A stretch of 64,000 bases of DNA from Saururus chinensis (Eukaryota > Streptophyta > Magnoliopsida > Piperales > Saururaceae): contig CP141148.1 of assembly GCA_035235625.1 (NCBI GenBank), positions 35,527,057 to 35,591,056 of the forward strand. The letters are read 5' to 3'. This document shows positions 46,741 through 59,500 of this stretch, piece after piece. Numbering within the stretch: the stretch's first letter is position 1; each line of letters starts with the position of its first letter. A program made the position numbers and the translations under genes. The notes beneath the pieces were generated by a model. That model did no database searches, was not told the origin of the DNA, and saw only the letters and a list, made by a program, of their open reading frames with translations.

Positions 46741-48460
46741 CTAAAAGAAGTCTCCATTAAAAAGAACTCAACCGTAATTATGCAAAGGGATTTAGGTTTG
46801 AATAGGGAAAATGGGATGGGTTTGGGCAAGGTAAACACTATTGGATTATTCGGTACTAAATATATGTCCACGTCTGAAGCTGCCATTTAAGGCAGTCAGA
46901 AAAGGTCGGTTTGTGTCTGTATTCATGTTCAAGTCTATTTAAATAAAAAATAATATTTATACACCTATTTTCTCTACATTATAAGTTTTACATCACCTTT
47001 GATTGGATAGAGAAGGTAGGTCCCACTTAACAACATGAGATTTGCTTATTTCTATTCAATCATAAATGGTGTAACACATACGAGTGTAAGAAACTTGGCG
47101 TAAGAATATCAACATCTTATTTAAATAGGCACCCCTACTCTAAAAAGGATCACTCAGTGAAAATAATTTTTGGTCCTTCCACTTTCATCCGTGGGATACC
47201 TTCTAGTTTACAGGAGGCATCGATTACTAGAATCAATAGCGCAATACAAGCGTACGACTTTGACATTGATGTGCACTAGATGTCTTCGAAGATTATATCA
47301 GTGGGAGGAGGAAAAAAATTCCCACTTTGTGGCCCCTAGTAGAACAAGGTACAGATGAGAGTTTTTTCCTTGTCTTGGACCTAACAAACAATAATTCATG
47401 AATTCGAAAATAATTGAGATTTAGTTGTAAGCTAAATTGAAAACTAATGAGTGGCTTACTAGTAGAAGCATGTGGTGGGGAGAACCCTAGGGGTAGCACA
47501 TTTAATAAAAATTATAATTTTATAACAATTTCTTTACACAACCACATAAACAGAGTTATTCATAAGCAATAAACACATGCATGAGTTTATTGATCAATTG
47601 GAATGAAATAAGGGAGTGATACAAACTGTCCTTTGGGGCTCATCGGCCCTTGGATACTTTACTCCTTCACTCTAATACCCGATTTAACAATTGAACACCA
47701 ATTCAATTAAGATAGGAGAGGATTATCTTTGTGTTTGTGTAGAACCCTCTAAATCCTTCTTTTAGATTGTAGAATTCACTTAATGGAGTGCCCTAGCCTT
47801 TGCCTTGAAGCCTTGCAATTCCTAAGAAATATTTCCTCCTTTGTGCCACCATGCAAGAGGGAGAAGGGAAGGAGAGAGAGGGGTGGTCAGCCTCTCTTTT
47901 TCCTCTTCTTTTGAGCAACACACCAAGAGGGAGAGGGGGGCGTGAACGGGTCTCTAATATGAACTCCACCGGATTAACCTAGAGGGTCTGACACAACAGA
48001 CATGGGCTCTGTCTCTCATAGCTCATAGAGGCCTGGATCCCCTGCACACGGCAAAATACACAACAGGGTTGACCCTTCGCTAACCACGGGTTCGACCAAC
48101 AACACTAATTTAAGAGTCGGGTAACACAAAGTAAATATGAGCACCCTAATCATATGCTTAGTGTATGTGTGACAGATGTAAATCCTAATTGAATGGTTCA
48201 TATGAGGTTGGCGCGACTGCCTCCACTGACTTTGGACCCCGTGACCTGTACTGTGTCATCCAAACCACAAATAGTGGTGGATTCATCTAAACCGCGAATA
48301 GTGGTGGACCATATAGACTTGAGCTTATACCATGGTCCAATAAAAACATAGTTCAGCTGATTGCGTAAACAGTAAAGCGAGAAGTAAAGACTAAAGTGAA
48401 TAGTAAACTGCAAAGAAAAAACTGATTTTCTTGTCAAATGAAGTAAAATTTAGAAATTGC
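46741..48460. other. Unassigned intergenic DNA
   Basis: Short frames on both strands (47170-47358, 47293-47499, 48016-48437) show no domain. No clear repeat ends were found. Confidence 0.4.
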
Positions 48461-49031
48461 CAACTTATAAAGCTGATGTGTGGTTCACCCTTCTTGAGCA
48501 GCCATTGATAAGCTCATTTATTTCTTACTGGGTCGAAACATTGGGAGGCCAGGCTGCTAGAAGACATTGTGAGCCTGATCTTCTTGTTTAGTTTCAAGGA
48601 CCATGCCAAGGAAATGTCTCCAGTCCACACAATGACAAGAAAACAGCTCTACAATCACGTCCGAGCTTTCCTTACAAATATGTGGATGCAACTATCGGCA
48701 TATTACAGTATTTGAAGTTTGAAGCAACAGACTACCAGATGTAGGGCACGCTACATGGATCCCATTTCTATGGCTTCTCAAAATAAACCCCATTTCTTCA
48801 TTTCTCAAGCAATCCCCCTATTAAATGTGGGTGCAAAATCCCTGACATGGATCCAATCTTGTAAGTTTCCATTCCACTCAACGGAAGCAAAGCCAAGAAA
48901 TGGCCAAATCTCCCTCGGACTTACCAACAGAAAAGTAAAATACCTGATGTGCTTAAACTCCTTCGAATCTCCACATCACATCCACATTTTCTCAAATGGG
49001 CATCAACTCAACTCCAATCCACTCAGTACCC

Positions 49032-49038
49032 TATAAAG
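49032..49038 (+). promoter_or_regulatory. TATA box of the nonapeptide-repeat gene
   Basis: CCCTATAAAGACACTG places TATAAAG 71 bp upstream of the ATG at 49109, followed by a C/A-rich leader. This fits a plant core promoter with a leader of about 40 nt. Confidence 0.75.
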
Positions 49039-49108
49039 ACACTGCCTCTGCTCACCATCTCTTCACACAAAAACCAAATACTTTCTGAACACCTCATACG
49101 CTCTCAAC

Positions 49109-49756
49109 ATGGCCGTCTCCTTTACCCTGCCCAAGAGCCTCTCTCTCCTCTCCATCCTCCTCCCTCTTCTCCTCTGCTTCACCTCCATCCATGCCACCTA
49201 CCTGCAAGCCTCCGTCGTCCCTGCTTCGGCCTGTGGCAATCTCAACATCATACCTAGTTTGCATGCATTAGTGCCCTTCTGGAGCCCCTACCAAGCCATT
49301 AGCCCATACTGGGCAGCCAGCCCGCCCAGCCCCTACCATGCCGTTAGCCCATACCCCCACCTTGCCATTAGCCCATGCTACGCACCCAGGCCCTACCATG
49401 TCATTAGTCCATACTACGCACCCAGGCCCTACCATGCCATTAGCCCATACGGTGCATACGGTGTTCCTGCCTTTGCTAGTCCAGCTGTGGGTGCGCAGCT
49501 CTTGAACCAGCTGCAGGCCAACCGGCTGTTCAGCCAGCAGCAAGCCAACCAGTTCTTCAACCAGCAGCAGGCCAACCATCTCTTCCAGCAACAGCAGGCC
49601 AACCAGGCCTTCAACCAGTTGGAGGCTAACCAGCTCTTCAGCCAGCAGCAGAACAACCAGTACTACAATGCAGTTCAGGCCAACCAACTGTTGAACGCTC
49701 TCCAAGCTAATTACCTGATGGCCCCTAGAGCCAGCTGTGCTGCGGCTTATGCTTAA
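49109..49756 (+). CDS. Secreted Pro/Tyr-rich protein with eight exact 9-residue QAN repeats
   Basis: An intronless 215-residue protein. The start context AACATGGCC is a good plant start site. Residues 1 to about 29 are a signal peptide (SLSLLSILLPLLLCF core, likely cut after SIHA). Residues about 55-125 are rich in SPY and RPYHxISPY units. Residues 131-202 are eight back-to-back 9-residue repeats without gaps, consensus LFNQQQANQ (LLNQLQANR, LFSQQQANQ, FFNQQQANH, LFQQQQANQ, AFNQLEANQ, LFSQQQNNQ, YYNAVQANQ, LLNALQANY). The tail is LMAPRASCAAAYA. Three Cys remain after the signal peptide. I know no family with this layout; a wall-associated or anther/seed structural protein is possible but unproven. 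The TATA box, leader and poly(A)-like sites support expression. The long reverse-strand frame is a shadow of the repeats. Confidence 0.85.
   Translation: MAVSFTLPKSLSLLSILLPLLLCFTSIHATYLQASVVPASACGNLNIIPSLHALVPFWSPYQAISPYWAASPPSPYHAVSPYPHLAISPCYAPRPYHVISPYYAPRPYHAISPYGAYGVPAFASPAVGAQLLNQLQANRLFSQQQANQFFNQQQANHLFQQQQANQAFNQLEANQLFSQQQNNQYYNAVQANQLLNALQANYLMAPRASCAAAYA
49499..49714 (+). repeat. Coding minisatellite, 8 x 27 bp
   Basis: Eight 27-bp units encode the 9-residue repeats. They share CAGCAGGCCAACCAG-type cores but differ at many third positions and at the two leading hydrophobic codons, so the array is not a very recent expansion and its reading frame has been kept. Confidence 0.85.
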
Positions 49757-49844
49757 CCCACCACAAAGGCTGTTCTAGATTATGGAAACAGCTGCTTCTC
49801 ATGTCCCGGTTAATAGCTTTAGAATAAGTTTGTGGCAGATCTGA

Positions 49845-49850
49845 AATGAA
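49845..49850 (+). terminator. Candidate poly(A) signal of the nonapeptide-repeat gene
   Basis: AATGAATAAG lies about 90 bp after the stop codon; a second AATAAG is at 49822. Plant poly(A) signals are loose, so the exact site is uncertain. Confidence 0.45.
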
Positions 49851-49859
49851 TAAGTTTAA

Positions 49860-50690
49860 AGCTCATAGCTCTTGACTAGTTACTTAACTGTCGTCTTTCT
49901 GCTGGTGACTAGTAAGTACACTTGAAGGTGTCGAAATGAACTGATGAGCCAAATCTGTTTTAAATAGCGTGAATTATAGAGAGTTTATATCTCGTGGGCA
50001 TCCTTTTTCATAAAAGAAATTCATCATTACTACTTAAAATGAACCGGTACTTAATCCTTAACCTTATGAGTCGATTGACTGCACTTAAGCCCATAAAACA
50101 ATGATAATAAATTCTATACTAGAACATATTATGTGGGCGTGATGTGGATATTTTTAGGTAATAGTGCTTGACATTATCATTTAAGGATATCTCTAGATTT
50201 GATTAGGTTCAAATGGAAAATCAGATTAATAATCAATTACCACACGAGTCCATTTTTTAAATGGCAAATCAAGTTAACTATCAAATTAGGCAAGAGGCCT
50301 GATGTGCTTTTTGTTGCTGTAAATGGGTGAAAATGATGTAGCAAAACAAGATATGAGGGCTTTTAATTGACGAAATAGTAGAGAAAAATGGATGAACAAA
50401 TGTAGTTTTACTAATATAAAAATGAGATACAAAGAGAAGGAGTAAGTTTAGATTTGTCTTTTCAAAAAGTTATTGTCAGTACTACCCATTGTGAGGAGAA
50501 TATAAATTACAAAAAGTGACTTTTCCACTTCCATATAGTTAATACATGCAAGCTCGTATGTTAATAAAAATTCCAAATTAGGTCTCATGACTATTTTATC
50601 CACTTTTAATACTCTAGCTTAATTTATAATTTTTTATAAGGTTTCTAAAGTGTATTAATTTCTCAATTATTGTTACCATTTTAGTGAACG
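49860..50690. other. Unassigned intergenic DNA
   Basis: AT-rich flank between the nonapeptide-repeat gene and the copia fossil; nothing recognised. Confidence 0.4.
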
Positions 50691-52260
50691 TATCGGCTAA
50701 TTGATCAGTGGTCTTGAGAAACTCTAAGTCAACTTCACCTTTTTCTACTACCTCTCTTAGGTAGTGATGCCAACTCAACATACTTTATCCTTCTATGAAA
50801 GATTGAGTTTTTCGTTGCTGCAATTGCCGATATAGTGTAAAAAAATTTGACTATTGGGAAACTTGCTCACACTTACGATCTTTGAGAATCTGCCCCAACC
50901 AAACTACTTTACGTGATACACTTGAAGATGAAATGTACTCGACTTCAGTAGAGGAGAGAGTTATTGTGTTTTGCATCTTTGATAACCATGATTTTACTTA
51001 TTCTTTCCAATGACATGAAGTATTTCTTTTATCATTAATGCAACTGGCACAATCAATATTAGAATATCCAATCAAATTATTTTCTTTTTCACATAGATAT
51101 TTTAGCCCAAAATTCTTTATTCTTTTCACATATCTCAAAAATCCTATTTGCAACCTCAAAATGAATTTTACATGGTTTGCTCATGTACATTACAACAATT
51201 TTCATACTATGCACAATATCGTGCCTTGTATTTGTCAAGTAGATTAATAAACCAATAAGACTTATATAAGGTGATTCATCCACCAATTTCTATCCATCAA
51301 CTTTTGATAACTTCTCATTATTGGCCAAGAGAGTAACCATTTCTTTGTAATTAGTCAAATTGAACTTTCTCAACAAATTATCTACTTGAACTTTCTCAAC
51401 AAATTATCTACATACTTCCCTTGAGATAAGAATATTAAATCTTCTTTTTGTTTTACTTGAATCCCAAGGAAATATGTCATGAGACCTAAATTAGTCATCT
51501 CATATTTTTTTTATAGCATATTTAAATTTTGTTATTACTATTGTTAATCATCAATATAAAACAAACAATAATAAAATCATACATACCTTCTTTCTTTGTA
51601 TAAAGAGATGACTCACTTAGGTTTGTTTAGAATCTATTTTGTTCATAGTATTTGCCAATCTTGTTACTTCATGCTCTTAATTCTTATTTGAGTTCATATA
51701 AGGCTTTATAGAGTTGGTGGACTTTGTCTTCTTTACCTTTGATTTTGCATCCTTGTGGTTGTTCAACATAGACCTTTTCTTCAAGTTCATTCAAAAAGGC
51801 TGATTTGACATCAAATTAATGTACTAATAATTTCAATTGGGTGGCAAGTGCAAGTACAAATCTTATGATTTCTTCTCACAATGGGAGTATAGGCTTCATT
51901 GAAATCAATACTAGGTTGTTGTGAATACACTTTTGTAGCTAGCCTTGTTTTATACTTTTGAATTTAGTCTTCTTCATTGAACTTTGTTTTGTATACCCAT
52001 TTCAAGTGAAACACATCTTTGTCTTTAGGCTTGTCAACTAATTCTCAAGTCTCATTCTTATCAATCATATTTATTTCATTATTCATTACTCCATCTAAAC
52101 TTTTTTCAAGAAACATCTTTAAATTTAGTTGGATCACATCAAATTAATATAACATTACATTCATCATGAATTTTTTGAATCGAGAGTACCTTTCTTGGAG
52201 GTGAATTGTTATCCACATTGTTTGTATTAGTTTGTCATATGTTTAAATCTTGTGTTGATC
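50690..52260 (-). mobile_element. Ty1/copia retroelement fossil (pol remnant)
   Basis: Minus-strand pieces include YISLIGLLIYLTNTRHDIVH at 51.1-51.3 kb, matching the copia Y-LVGSLLYLTATRPDI motif after the reverse transcriptase, and degenerate reverse transcriptase sequence at 51.6-52.0 kb. The copy is broken at many places, has no visible LTRs and looks old. Its upstream limit abuts the LTR starting near 52267. Boundaries are approximate. Confidence 0.75.
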
Positions 52261-52266
52261 ATGGTG

Positions 52267-54247
52267 TGTGTGACATCCCGTATTATTTTAAATAAAATAA
52301 AATATTTTATTTTTTATAATTTTCTTTGTCACTGGAAAAACCACTAACACATTGGTTTTTCATTGGTGAATAGTATTTCCTATGTCGGTGTGTTGATGGT
52401 TAGGTCAGTCAAACTGCATGTCTTGGTTATCTCAAAAAATGATGTGGTTATGCAATTTTGGAATTTGGGGATGGTTATTCTTTGCTTAAGAGGAGTGAAA
52501 CTCGGAATTTCGAGTACAGAAGGAGTCTTTGGGGAGTCTTGGCGTGAGTCAAGAGTTCATGAGCAAAATCATGGAGGATTCACATCGAGAGAGAAAGCTT
52601 CATATGAATTTTGGTCGGATTTTATTCTTCTTCCTTGATTAATTGAATAGTTTGTATGAAAATTATTTTCTTCAAGTTCTTGATGTGTGCATGCTGATTT
52701 CTTGAATTATTTTGATGCATCAAAGTGTGACAATAATGGTTTCAAATTGGAATAGTTTTACTATCCATTTTTTAGAATAAAGTGTGTAGAGCTTTCAAAT
52801 TATGGGGGTCTTACTCATTTTGATTAGAAAAAGTGTTCAAAGAACTAATATGGTCTCTTTTCATTTTCTATCGGATCATTGGCAAGGACAACAACACATT
52901 ATTGCTTGTGTCAATGAAGAGGAAGATGAATAGTGCATATTCTTGCATGCAGGGTCATATCATGCATGTTTACTGGTCATGGACAGTGAGACTGACAAGT
53001 TGTGTTGGTGTCGATGAGGTGGGTTGTCCTATCCAACCCACATCAGCAAGGGTTTGACACATAAGTGAACTATCGATGGTCATTAACATTGTGGCCTAAA
53101 ATTATGATATTTCCAACATGATTTATACTAGTATTTAAGCTATTTAATAATTATATAATATCATAATTTTGTTTTATTTGAACGCATGATTAAATATTGT
53201 TAAGCATGTATTATGTAGTGCCAAGTAAACCGTAATGGATTGTTTGAATCTTTATGATGAATGGTCACCCTCAATTAATGTATTAGACACTAAAGGACAA
53301 AAGAACCTGCTGTCGGGTTGGATCCTCAAGTGAGTTGTTTCAGCCATGTAAACGGAAGGGTATGATATGAAACATGATCATGGTATTTTGGCTATCCGAA
53401 AGTGGGAGTTGTATGTAAAGCCACTCCCCTTGACCTAAGAGTTAAGTTCAAATGGATCATTGCATAAAAATATGACTTGGTTAAACACAATGTAATATAT
53501 GAGGTTTCAATAATCATAGAAGTCAGTATCTCAATCACTAGGGTCCATGAGCCCAAGTGGGTCTTTGCTTCATGGAATAGATGGAGTGGGGCAAGTTTTA
53601 GGCAGAGACTGAAGTTGAGTTTGTAGTAGTCTAATATCTAGTATGAGTCATGAATTGCTAAATGAGGCTATAATGTCTAGAGAACCTTCTAACGTTAAGT
53701 TCTTTTTGCTTGTAAGTATGATTGGGGCATCGAAAGGTACACTTGTTTTGACTTGATTTTTATCAAATCTCTTACTTGAACAATTCTTTCTTGACATTCT
53801 TTTATTTTAATCTTTGTTTTGGGTTTGCAATTTCACTGAGTGCACCCATATACTTAGCATCCTCTATGGTGTAGGTTTCCCAAGAAGAAGAGGTTGCGTA
53901 AAGGGTTTAGGAAGGCCATAACAGTAGTTAGGAGTCTTCCCATCCAGCTGTTGATACCCCTTTGTTCTTTCGTAGGTTTGTCTTTAGGCACATGACAAAC
54001 AAGTGTCAACTATAGATCCTGTGGTTATGTTAATGTTGCATAGATATTCTAGAAATGTAATTATGATATATTACAAACCATGATTTGTGAAAGGTGTTGA
54101 TATCATGTCCCCAATTTGACATTTGAGTAATTTTATATTAATGACAATTAAATTTCTCTGTTGCATATTATTCAATGCATTATGGCATGTCTTTCAAAAA
54201 GAAAAATATTTAGAAAATGAATGTGTAACATTGGGAGTGTGATAATT
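52267..54247 (+). mobile_element. Long LTR (about 2.0 kb) followed by a primer-binding site
   Basis: It starts TGACATCCCGTATTATTTTA and ends close to GGGAGTGTGATAAT. Directly after comes TGGTATCA, the primer-binding site complementary to initiator Met tRNA, so this is a 5' LTR of an LTR element in plus orientation. A diverged relative lies at 6.7-8.0 kb. The internal region after 54255 is short and non-coding before the next LTR insertion at 54500. Exact ends are approximate; the element is incomplete. Confidence 0.6.
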
Positions 54248-54255
54248 TGGTATCA
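54248..54255 (+). other. Primer-binding site (tRNA-iMet type)
   Basis: TGGTATCA matches the first bases of the usual plant LTR-element primer-binding site. Its placement just after the LTR end supports both calls. Confidence 0.6.
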
Positions 54256-54499
54256 AATAATTCACATGCTAGCTGCTCACATGTTTGTTAGTAATGCTTT
54301 GGTTAACAGAAATGATATATGGTTGGGTCTAGGGTAGCTTTTAAATTATCAGGTTCATGAAGCCGACAAAATCTTTGTCGCTGATGTGGCTTAGCATCAT
54401 TCGGCAAAGAGAACATAACCTTTAGAGAGAACAACCACCTCTACTATGATATTTTGAATTGAACGTGTTTTTAACAACGCAACCTTTTAAGACATTTGT

Positions 54500-56546
54500 T
54501 GTAAACGCCCCAACCCGAGCCGGAGTCTAGAAAATCTCTACTAAAATTTTTTCTTTCCTTAAGCTAGGAATCATCATCTATGTGTGAGAGGTACAACGTT
54601 TATTTATGCACTATAGAGTTTTAAGGCTTCCTTATACGTACACTCAAGTTGTAACAACCACATACACACAATGAAGCTTCATAGTTCGTTACATGTAAAT
54701 CAAAATAAAATTTATAATTATATTAATTTGGATTGGGCCAATGTTACCTTGTCGTTGGTTGCCAACGTATATATTGGATATTATTCTAATACGATTAGAT
54801 TCGAACGTAGTTTTGCCTAATGGCTACTACATACATCAGGCATCACAAAATCATATACATTAAAATATTTATATATTAATAAAACACCGGCAATACACAT
54901 CTCGCTTTATTATAGAGTTAAGTACCACAGGACCACCACGTGCCTCGTTCTGCCCCAGAGTGGATCTACACATACACATGTCTTGCTCTATCACTAAGCT
55001 GAGACCGAGCAACACACACCACACATCTTGCTCTACCCTAGAGCTAGACGGAACATTACAAGTCACATCAAAGCATAGCAGATCAGAACACAAAGGATCA
55101 AAGCATAGCATGACACTTTAGATCATATCAGATAAAGCACAACAAAGTAATTCAAATCAGAATATGTTAAATCATAATAATTCATACATATTAATTAGTA
55201 TATTATTATCACTAATTAAGATGTGTAAGCGTACAAATAATTTAACATCCTAAGTTAACTACTTAGGATGTATACATATTCTCATACAGAAGATCAGGTA
55301 TACTTACCTCTAGAAGACATCGGAAGCGGCATTGTCCTCCTTTCAAATGCAGATATGGTGGGCAGAATCTCCTTCGAAGTAGGCAGACATAACATTCCTT
55401 AGCTTGGAGACATTCCTTACTTTTTGTACTCAAAGCTGACAGATAGGACACCCTCTTTTCGGAGACATCTTTCGCCTTCTGTGCTTGTGAACTATGGATG
55501 GAGTCTCCCCTTAGCTCGAGGATGCCTCTCTTACTAGGTGGTGGAGGACATAGCCTCCCCAACTCTGGATTGCTTCTCTTGTTGTGACCCGGCAACTGCG
55601 GACAGAACCTCGCCTTATTTGTCACCCATTTTTCTTTCTCCAGTGCTCGAGGATGAGGGGTAGGGCCTCTCCTTATATCAGGGTGTTTCCTCCTCATATA
55701 GCCTTCAACTTAAAGGAATGGCCCCTCTATTTCGTAAAGCACACTCGATTTAGTTAAGAACGCCTCTTGAACAGAATAAATTGGAGTTAGGATGCTCAGA
55801 AACGAAGAAAAAGAAGTTTGTCGATTCTCGAGGACAACAGGCAGGACCTCTCCCTATATCGAGTGTTTTCTCCTTATACGGTCTCCAACTCAAAGAAATG
55901 ACCTATCCATTGCGTAGAGCACACTCGACTTACTTAAGAACGCCTCTTGAACGGTCTTAATAAGACTCAGAATGCTAAAAAACGGAGGAAATGAAGTTAT
56001 GTCTGAAAAACAACTGAAAATAGGGTATAAATAGGCCCAACCAGAGCCAAAAACCTGTGGCACCACCTTTTATAACCTGCACCGCCACAGCCAGAAATGG
56101 CGGCACCCACTGTTATTAACTGTGCACGTGTAGCGCGATGCTCGTGCATAACGCACATGGTGACTGTGCGTGCTTCTTTTTTATTTATTTTTCTCTTATT
56201 TTTTTTCTTTTTTCTTCAAACACGCATATCTTTCTACCCCGGATTTGGATTCACTTGTTCTTGGTACCGTTGGACTCGTATCAATGAGCCCTTTGATACT
56301 AACCCATTTAAAGCAGTATATCCCACTATTTTTAGCAAGTTCCGCCTATATTGCACATTCCCCGAGGTCATAACTTCTGGTCTCAACCTTTGTTTTGTGC
56401 ATTTATTGATTCATTATGCTCATTTCTTCGAGCTCTACTCATATATGGAGGTTTCAACCTTTGAAACCTTCTAAGACTCATTAAAAAGTTATCTAATCAC
56501 CTCTAACCCCGAAGGCTAAATATAATTAGAAAAGCGGGGTGTTACA
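54500..56546 (+). mobile_element. Solo LTR, 2.05 kb, TTTGT duplication
   Basis: It starts TGTAAACGCCCCAACCCGAG and ends AAAGCGGGGTGTTACA, with TTTGT on both sides (54495-54499 and 56547-56551). It aligns along its length with the interrupted copy at 32075-37585, including ATCATCATCT and the TCTCGCTCTA segments. Being uninterrupted, it confirms the insertion point of the nested LTR in the other copy. It is non-coding and probably of Ty3/gypsy type; perfect ends suggest it is not very old. Confidence 0.88.
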
Positions 56547-56629
56547 TTTGTATAAAATGTCTCTGAAAGTAATAATAGCATTTTATATACAAAAGTGACT
56601 CTTTTGAAACCTTGTTGAAGTCTTGTAGT

Positions 56630-57060
56630 GAGGTTTATCTGCAACAAACACAAATGGACACTGGCATACATTAAAAATCCAACTCTTATGGTTCAATAGA
56701 TATATATACATACTACATATCCATTGGAATTTGTTATTTTTGCTACCATTTGTTATTGTCTAGTAACTATGTAGCATGTTAGACAAAGTTCTAACACAAT
56801 ACATTACTATTGATCCCTATTTGTTTGCTAAATTACTAGGGATGCTTCTAGCCTGACAAGACTTCATGACCAGAGCCCTGTGAGCATGTTACATAGGGCT
56901 CTTAGCATTGTCACTGGCTCTGGTCAAAGAGACTGCCAAGAAAATATTTTTAAATTTCTAGGTTCCATTTACCATTTACCATTTACCATTTACCATTTAC
57001 CATTGTCCAATTGCACTAAGATGTTGCATAACTACTAGATCTCATTTTAAAATATTTATG
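56630..57060 (+). repeat. Diverged repeat, partner copy at 46.19-46.74 kb
   Basis: Same order of landmarks as the partner (CCAACTCTTATGGTTCAATA, GCTAAATTACTAGGGATGCT, TTCATGACCAGAGCCC). It differs by a local 7-bp expansion at 56964-57005. Confidence 0.7.
56964..57005. repeat. (CATTTAC)n heptamer tandem
   Basis: About six copies of a 7-bp unit (CATTTAC). The partner repeat near 46.62 kb has a single CATTTACCATT, so the expansion arose after the copies separated. Confidence 0.9.
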
Positions 57061-57807
57061 CTACATATGGAGCAATCGGAGATGATGAACATGGAGGAGA
57101 GCCAAGTACTGCTGATGAAGATACAATATTAGAAAATGGATCGTGCCTTGGCTGTGTCTGAGCTATCTCGTTGGTAGGATAATGTCCATGAACGTCTATA
57201 ATAACCGACTGAAGTAGTGGCAAGCTATGAAGGACATGATCATGTTGCCTGAGCATCGACTAGCATGATGCTATTAAGACCACACCCAAAGTATAAGTGT
57301 TAATTGCATCATTCAAATGCGCATGTGTCCGTCTCACTAAACCAAGCTATAAAAAAATAAACTAAAAGACATATAAATAATAAATGAGAAATAAGAAAAT
57401 ATTATTATATAATTAACTAAGATATACTTACCAAAGCTGCCTCAGACGCACCCCTAGGCTGATATGTCATCTCCTCTACATCATCGCGTGGTAAAATATA
57501 TCTGCGTGTAATGGGTAAATACCATTACATATATAGGTTGCGAACATCTTGAGGTGTTGTAGCCATCTCCCCTCGGATAATAGTGGTTCTCCTATTATCC
57601 CATCGAGCGATATATGTTGCATGATGCAGAGCCCAGTCGGTAATATGGTAGCCTTGTCGAGTGATCCGATGGAATAACTCTACGGTATAAGGAGGGACCT
57701 CTTGCTCCAAGTTAAATTGGAGCATCACATGATCCAGCACATTCAGCTCGACAATCTCAAAACAGATCAGCGGCATTCGAGAGAGCTACCACTACAACAA
57801 AATTGGG

Positions 57808-58320
57808 TATTAGCGACGCTTATATAAGGTCGCAATAAAATACGTCGCAATAAAATATGTCGCTACAAAGTGGTAATAACGACATATACAAAAACGTCGC
57901 AAAAAAAAACCAATATTAGCGACGCATAATCTTAAGCGTCGATAATGGTAGAATATTAACGACGCACATATACAAACGTCACTAATACTTAATCTTTTAG
58001 CGACGTTTAAGTTCATGCGTCGCTAATAGTTAAGTTATTAGCAACGCTTGCATAAGCGTCACTAAAAGATATATCTATTATTTTTTTAAAAAAAAATTAA
58101 AACTATTAACGACGCATTTTTTGAAACGTCGCTAATAGTTTCAACAATAGCACCGTTTATAAATAAGTGTCGCTAATATTTATCAATTTTAAATAAAAAA
58201 ATTAAAAATTATGAACTATGCGTCGCTACTACCTGGTAGTAGTAGCGACGTATGTAACTATGCGTCGCTAATACCCTTGGTAATAGCGACGCATAGTCAC
58301 ATGTGTCACTAATACCTATT
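57808..58320. repeat. Left subterminal AGCGACG repeats
   Basis: Units such as TTAGCGACGCTTATA, AACGTCGCTAATA and ATGCGTCGCTAATA occur in both orientations about every 40-60 bp, some as short hairpins (for example near 58215-58255). These are presumed binding sites for the CACTA DNA-binding protein. Confidence 0.85.
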
Positions 58321-58340
58321 TTTTAAATAAAAAAATTAAT

Positions 58341-58858
58341 GACAAAGAGAGAGGGGGAGGGAGGGGAGAGAGTGTAGAGGGAGGGAGGAGAGAGAGGGGA
58401 GGGAAGAGAGAGTGAGAGGGGGAGGAGAGAGAGAGGAGATAGGGAGGGGAGAGAGGGGGAGGAGGGGAGATCTTTAGAGTGAGAGAGAAAGAGAGAGGGG
58501 AGGGAGGAGAGAGATAGAGGAGTGGAGAGAGAGGGAGAGAGGAGAGAGAGAGGAAGAGAGAGAGGGAGAGAGGGAGGGAGAGGCAGATGGGGAGAGAGAG
58601 AGAGAAGGAAGGAGAGAGAGGGAGGGGAGAGGGAGGGGGAGGAGAGAGAGGGGGAGGAGAGAGAGGGAGGGGAGAGGGAGGGGAGGGAAGAGAGAGATAA
58701 AGGAGAGGGAAGAGAGAGATAGAGGAGAGGGAGGAGAGGGAGAGAGGAGGGAGGAGAGAGAGAGAGGGGGAAGAGAGATAGAGAGGAGAGGGAAGAGAGA
58801 GAGAGAGGGAAGAGTGGAGAGAGAGGGGATAGGGGGGGGAAGAGAGGGAGGGTGAGAT
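58341..58858. repeat. Polypurine (GA)-rich tract 1
   Basis: About 518 bp almost only of A and G on the plus strand (GAGAGGGGAGGGAGGAGAGA types). Confidence 0.95.
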
Positions 58859-59029
58859 GAATTCTATTTTAATTTTTTTAAAAAATTATTAATTTTTTTT
58901 TATTTTTAAAATAAAAAAATAAATTAAAATAAAATACTAATAGCTACGTATAAAGCTATATATTGCTATTAGTATTTTTATTTAATTATTTTTTTACTTT
59001 TAAAAAATAAAAATTCTAAAAATTTGAAA

Positions 59030-59283
59030 ATAGAGGAGAGAGAGGGGAGAGAGAGGGGAGGGAAAGGGTGGAGAGAGAGAGGGGAGGGAGGGAGAGGGAG
59101 GAGAGGGAGAGAGAGAGAGCGGAGAGGAGGGAAGACAGAGAGAGGGGGAGGGAAGAGAGAGAGAGGATATGTAAGAGAGAGAGGGGGAAGAGAGAGAGAG
59201 GAGAGTGGAGGGAAGAGAGAGAGAGGGGAGAGGGGAGGGAAGAGAGAGGGGAGAGGAGAGGGAAGAGAGAGGGAAGAGAAGAA
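59030..59283. repeat. Polypurine (GA)-rich tract 2
   Basis: About 254 bp of purines, preceded by an AT-rich TTTTTTAAAAAATAAA-type block and an AATAGCTACGTATA spacer. Confidence 0.95.
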
Positions 59284-59500
59284 TTTTAGTTTAATTTTTT
59301 ATTAAATTTTTTTATTTTTAAAATAAAAAAATTAAATAAAAATAAAATACTAATAGCGACATATAAGAGTATACATCGCTAATATGTGCACTAATAGCGA
59401 TGTATATACCTATACGTTGCTATTAGTGTTTTTATTTAATTTTTTTATTTTTTAAAATTAATTTTACAGAATAAAAATTTTTAAAAATTTGAAATTAGAG

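Noticed and set aside
49268-49705. A 145-codon Leu/Val/Gly-rich frame on the minus strand
   Set aside because: It is the shadow of the 27-bp coding repeats of the plus-strand gene, which has a signal peptide, TATA box and good start context.
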